In this document: in pieces, positions 26,472 to 33,806 of the stretch
Layout of the letters: each line of letters starts with the position of its first letter
How positions within the stretch are numbered: position 1 is the first letter of the stretch
Program-made: the position numbers and the translations under genes
Notes under the pieces: model-generated
Databases searched by the model: none
Told to the model about the DNA's origin: nothing
Seen by the model: only the letters and a program-made list of their open reading frames with translations
DNA from: an uncultured Lactobacillus sp.
Lineage (GTDB): Bacteria > Bacillota > Bacilli > Lactobacillales > Lactobacillaceae
Direction: 5' to 3'
NCBI RefSeq assembly: GCF_948948975.1
Contig: NZ_CARBVX010000014.1
Span: forward strand, 1-55,146
Length of the DNA stretch: 55,146 nucleotides

Positions 26472-27947
26472 ATGGATAAACAACCCACCGATATTCATGG
26501 AAAGTCCTATAATCGAAACTTACTGGTACTAGTTTTAATTATCGGTTCTTTCTGTACTGTCTTAAACGGGACATTGCTTGCTACTGCTCTACCTTCAATA
26601 ATGCGTTCCTTTCATATCAGCACTGCAACTGCTGAATGGCTTTCAACAGCATTTTTGCTAGTTAACGGAGTAATGATCCCAATTTCCGCATGGCTAATCA
26701 ACCGCTTTGGATCAAGAAAAATGTACTTGAGTGCAATGTCTGTTTTCTTTATTGGAACAGTCATTGCAGCGATTGCGCCAAATTTTGGAACCTTACTTGC
26801 TGGTAGAATTATTCAAGGATTAGGTGTTGGAGTAACGATGCCTCTTCTTCAAACAATTATGCTTTCTATCTTTCCGGCTAATAAACGTGGAGCCGCAATG
26901 GGAACTGTTGGTATTGTTATTGGCTTAGCTCCTGCCATCGGCCCAACTTTATCTGGTTGGATTGTTGATAATCTTTCTTGGCGCTACTTATTTAGTATTA
27001 TTGCTCCAATTGCCGGTATAGTTATCCTACTAGCCTTCTTCTTAATTAAAGATGTACTCCCTACTAAAAAAGAAAAAATTGATATTTTATCTGTAACAAC
27101 TTCGACTGTTGGATTTGGTAGCTTACTTTATGGTTTCTCCGAAGCTGGTAATAAAGGTTGGACTAATCCAGAAATTTTAATGTTTATTGGGGTAGGCATT
27201 GTGTTTGTCATCCTCTTCGACCTTCGTCAATTGAAGATGTCAGATCCTTTCTTAGATATTACTGTGTTCAAACATTTTGAATTTTCTTTAGCAGCAGCCC
27301 TAAGTGGTATTACAAATTTGGCCATGGTTGGTATAGAGATGGTGCTACCTTTATACATCCAAAACTTACGGGGAGTATCTGCATTTCACTCAGGTCTAAT
27401 GCTTTTACCAGGTGCCTTAATGATTGGAATTATGTCACCAATTACAGGACGTTTGTTTGATAAATACGGTGCCCGCAAGATGGCCATTACAGGGATGACT
27501 CTTTTAACTTTAGGTACAATCCCATTTGTCTTTTTGACCGAGCAAAGTTCATATACCATGATTATTGTTTTATATGCAATCAGAATGGTCGGAGTTGCCT
27601 TAGTTATGATGAATGTTACTACTTCTGGGATGAACTCATTGCCTTTAGACAAGATTTCACACGGAACTGCAGTAAACAATACCTTTAGACAAGTTTTAAG
27701 TTCAATTGGTACTGCCATTTTAGTCTCTATCTTAACTACTACGACTAACAAAAATATGCCAAGTAAAGAATTACTGAAAACTTTACCACTTCAATATAAA
27801 AATCAAGTTATTAATGCTACTTTAGATGGATTCCATGCTTCCTTTGCCATGAGTATTGTCTTTGCTTTAATTGCTTTGGTTCTTGCCTTCTTTCTCAAGA
27901 AAGGTAATCGTGCCCGTGAAAATCAAGAAGAGGTGAATGGACAATGA
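26472..27947 (+). CDS. MFS drug:H+ antiporter, DHA2 family (14 TM)
   Basis: 491 aa multidrug efflux permease of the EmrB/QacA type. About 14 hydrophobic segments are visible. The motif-A loop reads INRFGSRKMYL near 75, and motif C lies in GIVIGLAPAIGPTLSGWIV near 155, marking an antiporter. It overlaps the DUF4811 gene by ATGA, a pairing I know from other lactobacilli. MerR next door is the likely regulator. Substrates are unknown. Confidence 0.92.
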   Translation: MDKQPTDIHGKSYNRNLLVLVLIIGSFCTVLNGTLLATALPSIMRSFHISTATAEWLSTAFLLVNGVMIPISAWLINRFGSRKMYLSAMSVFFIGTVIAAIAPNFGTLLAGRIIQGLGVGVTMPLLQTIMLSIFPANKRGAAMGTVGIVIGLAPAIGPTLSGWIVDNLSWRYLFSIIAPIAGIVILLAFFLIKDVLPTKKEKIDILSVTTSTVGFGSLLYGFSEAGNKGWTNPEILMFIGVGIVFVILFDLRQLKMSDPFLDITVFKHFEFSLAAALSGITNLAMVGIEMVLPLYIQNLRGVSAFHSGLMLLPGALMIGIMSPITGRLFDKYGARKMAITGMTLLTLGTIPFVFLTEQSSYTMIIVLYAIRMVGVALVMMNVTTSGMNSLPLDKISHGTAVNNTFRQVLSSIGTAILVSILTTTTNKNMPSKELLKTLPLQYKNQVINATLDGFHASFAMSIVFALIALVLAFFLKKGNRARENQEEVNGQ

Positions 27948-28504
27948 TAATCGTAATTTTAATCTTAGCAGCAATTTTATTTATTTACTTCAACGTTATC
28001 CCTGGTAAAGGACATACTCTAATTTCGTGGCTTTCCTTGATTGTTACATCACTTTGTATTTTGGGAATCGTTGCACATGATTATAATCATTGGGGAATGA
28101 AAACTGAAACAGAGATAAATAAACAAAGTCTAGTCTCAAGTGCTAACCCTAATCTTTCCCTTCTACTCTATCAACCCCTAGGTAACGGCACAGAAAAAGT
28201 ATACTTATATAAGACTAACAATGAACAAAAGAAGCCAAAGGCTATTAAACTTGATAAGGTATCAACTGAAATTAAGCATAGTGCGCAAGCCAATCTTCAA
28301 ATAGAAACCACTCGGTATGTTTACCGAGATAATTTTAGCCGAATTATGTTTGGTGTATTTGCCCATGATAATGAACTCAAACAAAGAAAATATATTTTTA
28401 CTATTCCATCAAGCTGGAAAGTAATTTCAACTAAAGAGATGCAAAAATTACAAAAGCAAATGCAAGAAAAAATTCAAGCTCAAAAAACAGCCTCTATTCA
28501 TTAA
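27944..28504 (+). CDS. DUF4811 membrane-anchored protein
   Basis: 186 aa. Two hydrophobic segments at the N-terminus (about 1-18 and 25-45) anchor a mostly soluble domain rich in beta strands, ending in a Gln/Lys-rich helix. The pattern matches DUF4811, which is found beside DHA2 exporters in lactobacilli. The four-base overlap suggests translational coupling and a joint role, perhaps as an accessory subunit; this is inference. Confidence 0.8.
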   Translation: MIIVILILAAILFIYFNVIPGKGHTLISWLSLIVTSLCILGIVAHDYNHWGMKTETEINKQSLVSSANPNLSLLLYQPLGNGTEKVYLYKTNNEQKKPKAIKLDKVSTEIKHSAQANLQIETTRYVYRDNFSRIMFGVFAHDNELKQRKYIFTIPSSWKVISTKEMQKLQKQMQEKIQAQKTASIH

Positions 28505-28518
28505 TTTATATTTATATC

Positions 28519-28552
28519 CTAAAAAGAAACGTCCAAGCAGACGTTTCTTTTT
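28519..28552. terminator. Bidirectional terminator
   Basis: A 13-bp stem (AAAGAAACGTC with GACGTTTCTTT at its core) between the convergent DUF4811 and glycosyltransferase genes. Confidence 0.88.
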
Positions 28553-29331
28553 TACTCTTCTTTACTTTTTTCATAGGCGAGAATTTTACTTGCTAAGGAA
28601 AATTCCCTGTCTAAGTCTTTTAGATAAAGATCATTTTCATTCTTACCAACATTTTTATTAAATAAGCCCTGTGCTTGTGTATCAGGAATTCCCTCACGCA
28701 TTTTTTCTATCTTTAAACTACATACTACCGTTGGTACATTCGATAATACTTCGACTAATTTTAACCATAAATCATCTACTGTAATGTAGTGCTTAATATA
28801 ATCTAGATTAAACAATAGCTTTTTATCTAATAGATGAGGAGGATATAAAACACTGCCGGCTCCTGTAGCTAATAATTTCATCGATGGTTTTTCACACTTT
28901 TGACTACACCAATTCCAATCATCATATGCCCTAATTGATCCATCATCATTAAAAGTTATTTCATGTGCTCTTCCCGTAACAATACATTTTGGAAATTTTA
29001 AGTACGTTTTGTATAATTCTGAAAGCATTTCTTTATAGTAAATAACATCATCATCTACTGTAACAATAATATCGTCAGGAAACTCTTGCATAGCATAGTA
29101 GTATTTTTTATGCGGCTTTAAATCTAAGGGAATAAATCGATATTCAACACCTTTACCCCGTAATTCACGAAGAGATGTTGGAAGATGACGTTCTTTAATA
29201 TCATCCGTTAGATAAACCAAAATTTTATCAGCTTTTCTAGTCTGATTGAGTAAACTTTTAAGACAGATAGATAATGTACCTAACCTATCACCATAACTTG
29301 TCAAAGAAACAATTAACCTAGGATTTTTCAT
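28552..29331 (-). CDS. Putative GT-A fold glycosyltransferase
   Basis: 259 aa, soluble. The N-terminus (RLIVSLTSYGDRLGTLSICLKSLLNQT) is a nucleotide-sugar-binding start of the GT-A type, and VTVDDDVIY near 95 is the DxD metal motif. A later TVDDLWLK segment also fits. It resembles capsule or glycan transferases, but no other surface-sugar gene is adjacent, so donor and acceptor are unknown. The ATG used has AAAGGG 9 bases upstream; an ATG three codons earlier touches the ribosome site. Confidence 0.7.
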   Translation of the reverse strand: MKNPRLIVSLTSYGDRLGTLSICLKSLLNQTRKADKILVYLTDDIKERHLPTSLRELRGKGVEYRFIPLDLKPHKKYYYAMQEFPDDIIVTVDDDVIYYKEMLSELYKTYLKFPKCIVTGRAHEITFNDDGSIRAYDDWNWCSQKCEKPSMKLLATGAGSVLYPPHLLDKKLLFNLDYIKHYITVDDLWLKLVEVLSNVPTVVCSLKIEKMREGIPDTQAQGLFNKNVGKNENDLYLKDLDREFSLASKILAYEKSKEE

Positions 29332-29444
29332 AATAGTCATCCCTTTTCAGTTTAATATTATTAATAATTATCTCTTGATAGCGCTTTATAATAAATTAAT
29401 ATGCTCATCATTTACTATTTTTAAGACCAAATTTATAAACAAAA

Positions 29445-29476
29445 CAAAAAAGCTACAATCATTTCTGATTGTAGCT
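29445..29476 (-). terminator. Terminator downstream of the fic operon
   Basis: A 10-bp perfect stem (GCTACAATCA with TGATTGTAGC), followed on the minus strand by a run of T. It lies about 110 bases after the fic stop codon. Confidence 0.8.
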
Positions 29477-29587
29477 CAACATGATCTTAATGAAGAAAAA
29501 TAAATTGTTACACTTCTTAAAGGAGAAGTTTTCGGATCAGTCATTTATATCTTAGTTCATTTTTCTTCTATTGTTAAATTAAAACAT

Positions 29588-30175
29588 TTAATTAGTAGAA
29601 TTCTTCGCTTTAGCACTGACTTTAATTAAGCTTGCAATTTGATCAATATCTGCATTATTTTGGGCAATAATTAGCTCTTTGTTTGAACGTGGATAATCAA
29701 TCACTTGACCATGATTTGCAGCAAAAGCTTGTAAAAATAATTTACTGCTTCGTCCATTTCCTTCTCTAAAGGGATGAAGATAATTTAATCTATCAAGTAA
29801 AAAGGCATAGTCAACATTTGCAAGTTCTTTTTTAGATGATAATTGTTGTATCTTTTCGTCTATTTCTTCGATTCCAAAATTAATCCGAGAATACTCTAAA
29901 AACTCCGTCTCCCCTTTAATTAATTCATAATCTCTAATCTGACCAGCCCAATCGTAAAGCCAACCAAACATAATTTTATGAATTTTTTTCAAATCTTCAA
30001 CACTAGTAATTTTTTTATTCTTTCTCAAAAAAGCAACTGCCCGAATTCCTGAGCCTAAGTATTCTTTTTGTGCTAATTCCGCCGCATCAGTAATATTTAG
30101 CTTATTTTTAAGCGTACCATTTGGATAAAGAAATTTTTGACGATACCATTCCGAATCCTTTACGGCCTCATTCAT
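29588..30175 (-). CDS. Fic-domain AMPylase-like toxin
   Basis: 195 aa. The Fic core (about 55-180) holds the full active-site motif HPFREGNGR, with catalytic H134, E138, N140 and R142, so transferase activity is plausible. FGWLYDWAGQIRDYELIKGE near 70-90 is the flap and substrate-binding strand of the family. No (S/T)xxxE(G/N) inhibitory motif is visible within it, so it would be class I, inhibited by a separate antitoxin. The ATG used has GGGGTGA 5 bases upstream and overlaps the antitoxin gene by 8 bases. Target proteins are unknown. Confidence 0.87.
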   Translation of the reverse strand: MNEAVKDSEWYRQKFLYPNGTLKNKLNITDAAELAQKEYLGSGIRAVAFLRKNKKITSVEDLKKIHKIMFGWLYDWAGQIRDYELIKGETEFLEYSRINFGIEEIDEKIQQLSSKKELANVDYAFLLDRLNYLHPFREGNGRSSKLFLQAFAANHGQVIDYPRSNKELIIAQNNADIDQIASLIKVSAKAKNSTN

Positions 30176-30587
30176 TTTCTTCACCCCAAATTCGATCAAT
30201 TTCAGTTTTAATTTCCTTAGATGGATTAATTGCCTCATCAAGAAGCATTAAAATATCCTCTTCATCTGGTTGCCAACCCTCTAAGTTTTCACTTTCTACA
30301 ACAAATCTAATTTGTTCATACATTTCTGGATCTTCAATATAAATACCTTGAATCATTTGATTAGTATCATTAATTTTCAAAGAATAAACTGGATCAAGTA
30401 ATTCTAATAAATCCCCTGGTCGCATATTTAAAGAGGATGACAATGCCGATAAAATTGCACTTGACCAATTATCGGGATTCTCATTAAGTGCATCTTCTAA
30501 ATCTTTTTCCATTAAAGAATTACTTTGTGAAATATCCTTTAAGGTTAAATGATGATTTGTAAGTAAAATTGATATTTTTGATAACAT
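30168..30587 (-). CDS. HTH-like / Fic antitoxin fusion protein
   Basis: 139 aa directly upstream of fic with an 8-bp overlap. Residues 1-65 resemble an XRE-like helical domain (LTLKDISQSNSL, then LSSSLNMRPGDLLELL). Residues 95-139 resemble the VbhA/FicA antitoxin helix bundle and contain S99-ENL-E103-G104, matching the inhibitory motif (S/T)xxxE(G/N) whose Glu blocks ATP binding in Fic. I infer an antitoxin that may also autoregulate by DNA binding. Family assignments come from pattern reading only. GAGGG precedes the ATG. Confidence 0.65.
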   Translation of the reverse strand: MLSKISILLTNHHLTLKDISQSNSLMEKDLEDALNENPDNWSSAILSALSSSLNMRPGDLLELLDPVYSLKINDTNQMIQGIYIEDPEMYEQIRFVVESENLEGWQPDEEDILMLLDEAINPSKEIKTEIDRIWGEENE

Positions 30588-30664
30588 AATTGCCCTCGCT
30601 CATTTCACCTTACTATACCTATATATTTTAAATCAAAATTAGGCTTTTCACTAAAGAATTACAT

Positions 30665-30711
30665 AAAAAATAGAGAATTAGCACCTTAAAATCACTAATT
30701 CTCTATTTTAA
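30665..30711 (-). terminator. Terminator after glmS
   Basis: A 14-bp or longer stem (AATAGAGAATTAG with CTAATTCTCTATT) with a 13-base loop and T-rich 3' side on the minus strand. Confidence 0.85.
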
Positions 30712-30729
30712 TAATTAATCTAAAATCTA

Positions 30730-32541
30730 TTATTCAACTGTAACACTCTTGGCCAAGTTACGTGGTTTATCTACATCAAGACCCTTATCTTTAGATGCAT
30801 AATATGCAAGAAGTTGAGCTGGTACAACAGTTAATAAGGCAGACATATAGTAATTAATTTCTGGTAAAACTACATTGTCGCCTTCTCTAGCAAAGTCTTT
30901 ACCAGCAATAGTAACAACGTTAGCACCTCTAGAGACAACTTCTTGAATATTTCCCCGAGTTAAATCAGCCGTTGCCGGATCATTAATTAAGGCAATTACT
31001 GGGGTATCTTTTTCGATAAGAGAAATAGTACCATGTTTTAATTCCGCTGCTGCAAAGCCTTCAGTTTGAATATATGAAACTTCTTTAAGCTTTAATGCGC
31101 CTTCTAAAGCTACTGCATAATCAATTCCACGTCCAATATAGAAAGCATTTCTAGACTTAATTAAGTATTTATCAGCAATGTCTTTCAGACTTTCTTTACT
31201 ATCAACAAGTTGCTGCATCCCTTCTGCTGCAATAGCTAAATCATGCTTTAAATTCCAATCTTTAGCTTCTGCTTTATTAAGTGCTTCACCCAATGCCTTA
31301 GCTAGGACTGCTTGAACAGCAATTTGGGCAGTATATGCCTTAGTAGATGCAACTGCAATTTCAGGACCAGCTTCTAAAAGCATAGTGTAGTCTGCTTCTC
31401 TTGATAAGGTTGAACCTTCTACATTAGTAATTGTTAAACTTGGAATATTACGCTTATTAACTTCTTTCAAAACAACACGAGAATCAGCTGTTTCTCCTGA
31501 TTGAGTTAAGAAAATAAAGAATGGGTTCTTACTCATCATTGGGAAGTGGTAGCCGGCTTCTGAAGCCAAGCCAACTTCAGTTGGAATTCCAGTATAGTGT
31601 TCTAACATTGTCTTACCAACTAAACCAGCATGATAGCTTGTTCCGGCAGCATAAATATAAATACGATCTGCTTTTGAAATAGAATCAATAATTTTTGGAT
31701 CAACCTTAACATCATCGCTTTCATCAAAATAAGTTTGAGAAATTTTACGCATTACGCTTGGTTGTTCATCAATTTCTTTAAGCATGTAAAATTCGTAAGT
31801 TCCCTTTGAAGCTGCATTAGGATCAATATCTAATACATGGGACTTACGTTCAACTTTTTCACCATCAACAGTTTCGATTATGTAAGAATCTTTAGTAATG
31901 TCACCAACATCACCATCTTGTAAATCAACAAAAGTTTTGGTTTGATCTAAAACAGAAATTGCATCAGAAGCAATAATATTGAAACCATCACCAAGACCTA
32001 ACATCATTGGTGACTTATTTTTAGCAATAAAAACATGCTCTGGTTCAGTATTATCAACTAAAAGGAAGGCATATGAACCCTTAACTAATTTCAAAGCTTC
32101 TTTAAATGCAGAAAAGCCATCTAAATTCTTCTCACGAGCAATCTTACTAATTAATTGGACAACCACTTCAGTATCAGTATTAGAGTGGAATTTTACTCCT
32201 TGTAAGTATTTTTCTTTTAATTCGGCATAATTTTCAATAACCCCATTATGAACTAGGTAAAAACGCTTAGTTTCGTCAAAGTGAGGGTGAGCATTATCAA
32301 CTGTTGGCTTACCATGTGTAGCCCAACGAGTATGACCAATTCCTACTAATCCTTGTTCATCAGGAGTTAATTTTTCTTTTAGGTTAGAAATTCTACCTAC
32401 TGCTTTAGTTAGGTATTCGTTTCCATTTAAGTCATTTAAATAAATACCTGCAGAATCGTAACCACGATATTCTAAGTTAGTTAAGCCATTTAAAATAATA
32501 TCTCTTGCAGGTTTTCCAACAACACCAACAATTCCACACAT
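30730..32541 (-). CDS. glmS: Glutamine-fructose-6-phosphate aminotransferase (isomerizing)
   Basis: Makes glucosamine-6-phosphate from fructose-6-phosphate and glutamine, the first step toward UDP-GlcNAc for peptidoglycan. 603 aa. Cys2 (MCGIVGVVG) becomes the N-terminal nucleophile of the glutaminase domain (1-240). Two SIS domains follow, with AAGTSYHAGLV and FLTQSGETADS near 300-350, and the C-terminal DKPRNLAKSVTVE is the family ending. I see no glmS ribozyme in the leader; instead dre-like operators lie around the promoter. Confidence 0.97.
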   Translation of the reverse strand: MCGIVGVVGKPARDIILNGLTNLEYRGYDSAGIYLNDLNGNEYLTKAVGRISNLKEKLTPDEQGLVGIGHTRWATHGKPTVDNAHPHFDETKRFYLVHNGVIENYAELKEKYLQGVKFHSNTDTEVVVQLISKIAREKNLDGFSAFKEALKLVKGSYAFLLVDNTEPEHVFIAKNKSPMMLGLGDGFNIIASDAISVLDQTKTFVDLQDGDVGDITKDSYIIETVDGEKVERKSHVLDIDPNAASKGTYEFYMLKEIDEQPSVMRKISQTYFDESDDVKVDPKIIDSISKADRIYIYAAGTSYHAGLVGKTMLEHYTGIPTEVGLASEAGYHFPMMSKNPFFIFLTQSGETADSRVVLKEVNKRNIPSLTITNVEGSTLSREADYTMLLEAGPEIAVASTKAYTAQIAVQAVLAKALGEALNKAEAKDWNLKHDLAIAAEGMQQLVDSKESLKDIADKYLIKSRNAFYIGRGIDYAVALEGALKLKEVSYIQTEGFAAAELKHGTISLIEKDTPVIALINDPATADLTRGNIQEVVSRGANVVTIAGKDFAREGDNVVLPEINYYMSALLTVVPAQLLAYYASKDKGLDVDKPRNLAKSVTVE

Positions 32542-32554
32542 AAGTTTTCTCCTT

Positions 32555-32588
32555 TTGGTATAGTTCCTTTAATTAAAATGGACTATAG
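32555..32588. promoter_or_regulatory. Two weaker dre-like repeats near the glmS start
   Basis: TTGGTATAGTTCC at 32555 and ATGGACTATAG at 32578 resemble half-matched dre sites (TTGGTATAGACCAA). They lie between the promoter and the ribosome site, 24 bases apart. Confidence 0.35.
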
Positions 32589-32610
32589 TTATTTTGCTGT
32601 TATATTAGCA

Positions 32611-32639
32611 ATAATAACCCTATTAAATAAATTGGTCAA
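32611..32639 (-). promoter_or_regulatory. Promoter of glmS
   Basis: On the minus strand TTGACC, 17-base spacer, TATTAT. Confidence 0.75.
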
Positions 32640-32655
32640 GATATTTTGTTTATAA

Positions 32656-32669
32656 TTGGTCTATATCAA
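32656..32669. promoter_or_regulatory. dre-like (NagR-type) operator upstream of glmS
   Basis: TTGGTCTATATCAA differs at one base from the palindrome TTGGTCTATACCAA bound by NagR/YvoA-type GntR regulators. It lies 16 bases upstream of the -35 box. Regulation of glmS by NagR is known in streptococci; here it is inferred. Confidence 0.5.
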
Positions 32670-32684
32670 AAAATAAAAAATTGC

Positions 32685-32713
32685 ACAAAAAAAGACGCCC
32701 CATACGGGGCGTC
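32685..32713 (-). terminator. Terminator after tRNA-Arg
   Basis: An 8-bp GC-rich stem (GACGCCCC with GGGGCGTC), then seven T on the minus strand. Confidence 0.9.
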
Positions 32714-32720
32714 ATATCAG

Positions 32721-32794
32721 TGATTTGGGTGAGATTCGAACTCACGACCCACGGTTTAGAAGACCGTTGCTCTATCCAGCTGAGCTACCAAACC
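32721..32794 (-). tRNA. tRNA-Arg (UCU)
   Basis: All four arms can be drawn: acceptor GGTTTGG with CCAAATC (one G-T pair), D-arm TAGCTC...GAGC, anticodon loop CTTCTAA giving UCU (reads AGA), and T-arm GTGAG-TTCGAAT-CTCAC. Discriminator base is A. CCA is not encoded. Confidence 0.95.
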
Positions 32795-32817
32795 AATTCC
32801 TTAACAGAACATATTCT

Positions 32818-32846
32818 AGTATAGGGAAAAGGGACTGATATGTCAA
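32818..32846 (-). promoter_or_regulatory. Promoter of tRNA-Arg
   Basis: Minus strand TTGACA, 17-base spacer, TATACT: near-perfect consensus, fitting a stable RNA gene. Confidence 0.85.
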
Positions 32847-32911
32847 TTACTTTTTTGAATTTTTTTGATTTTAATTTAAATTTTTATCTATCCTCCTTTG
32901 GGGATATAAAA

Positions 32912-32946
32912 ATAAGGAATAGCGAGTGATATTTGCCATTCCTATT
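32912..32946 (-). terminator. Weak terminator after the HAD gene
   Basis: A 7-bp stem (GGAATAG with CTATTCC) with a long loop, followed by TTATTTTTAT on the minus strand. Confidence 0.5.
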
Positions 32947-32949
32947 CCT

Positions 32950-33720
32950 CTAAATCAACTTATAGTGCTTACAGGCATTAAAGATGCCTTCTGCATCAAT
33001 ATCAGTAGTTACATAGTCAGCAATAGCCTTTACTTGCTCTTCGCTGTTTCCCATTGCAACTCCAATTTTAACAGCTTTTAACATTTCTAGATCGTTTTCC
33101 CCATCACCAAAAGCCATTGAGTCTGCTAAAGTTTGACCTTGTAGTTCTAGATACTTTTCAATACCAGCTAATTTACCACCATCTTTTGAAATGATATCTA
33201 CTGCATATTCATTCCACCAACTTAATTTACAATTAGGTAAATCATCCACTAAATTCTTTAATTTTTCTCGATCTCCATATGCAATAAATTGATAGACTTT
33301 TTCTCCGTGATATTCACCAATAGGTGCAACTTTACTTGAAACAGCTTTTTGAGCAGCTACCACCTCATCAGTTACAAAATTAATATACGGGCCCTCTTTA
33401 CCGATCGTAGTAATTGGAACAGTTTTTTCCTTGATTAGGTGGACCATTTTTTCAGTATTCTTCTCATCAATTGGATTACCAAAAATTTCTTTTCCATTTT
33501 CATCTAAACAAAGTTGACCATTCATCGTTAAATAACCGTCAAATTTCAAATCTTTGACTGGCAATTTTTTCAATTGACTCATATCACGACCCGTAGCTAG
33601 TACTAATTTATAGCCATTTTCATGTAAAAGTTTAAGTGCCTTCCTAGTACTTTCTGGAACGCTGTCAGTTTTATGAGAAACTAATGTCCCATCCACATCA
33701 AAAAATATTGTTTTTACCAA
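32950..33720 (-). CDS. Cof-type HAD-IIB phosphatase
   Basis: 256 aa cytosolic sugar-phosphate phosphatase-like protein. The nucleophile motif DVDGT lies at 8-12, a Cof-type cap follows (about 85-185), and GDGENDLEM near 210 carries the metal-binding Asp pair. Family members act on sugar phosphates or on flavin and pyridoxal phosphates; the substrate cannot be read from sequence. A GAGGTG site precedes the ATG. Single gene. Confidence 0.88.
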   Translation of the reverse strand: MVKTIFFDVDGTLVSHKTDSVPESTRKALKLLHENGYKLVLATGRDMSQLKKLPVKDLKFDGYLTMNGQLCLDENGKEIFGNPIDEKNTEKMVHLIKEKTVPITTIGKEGPYINFVTDEVVAAQKAVSSKVAPIGEYHGEKVYQFIAYGDREKLKNLVDDLPNCKLSWWNEYAVDIISKDGGKLAGIEKYLELQGQTLADSMAFGDGENDLEMLKAVKIGVAMGNSEEQVKAIADYVTTDIDAEGIFNACKHYKLI

Positions 33721-33751
33721 ATTTTGTCACCTCTATCCTTTAAATTATATC

Positions 33752-33781
33752 AAAAATGCGCTTTCAAAACTGAAAGCGCAT
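33752..33781 (-). terminator. Terminator after pepN
   Basis: An 11-bp perfect stem (ATGCGCTTTCA with TGAAAGCGCAT), tetraloop, T run on the minus strand. Confidence 0.9.
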
Positions 33782-33806
33782 CTTTTAATTATTTATTTTT
33801 CAAATT

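Noticed and set aside
32542..32686. Possible glmS ribozyme in the glmS leader
   Set aside because: The leader is short and A+T-rich, and I cannot find the ribozyme core; dre-like operators explain regulation better.
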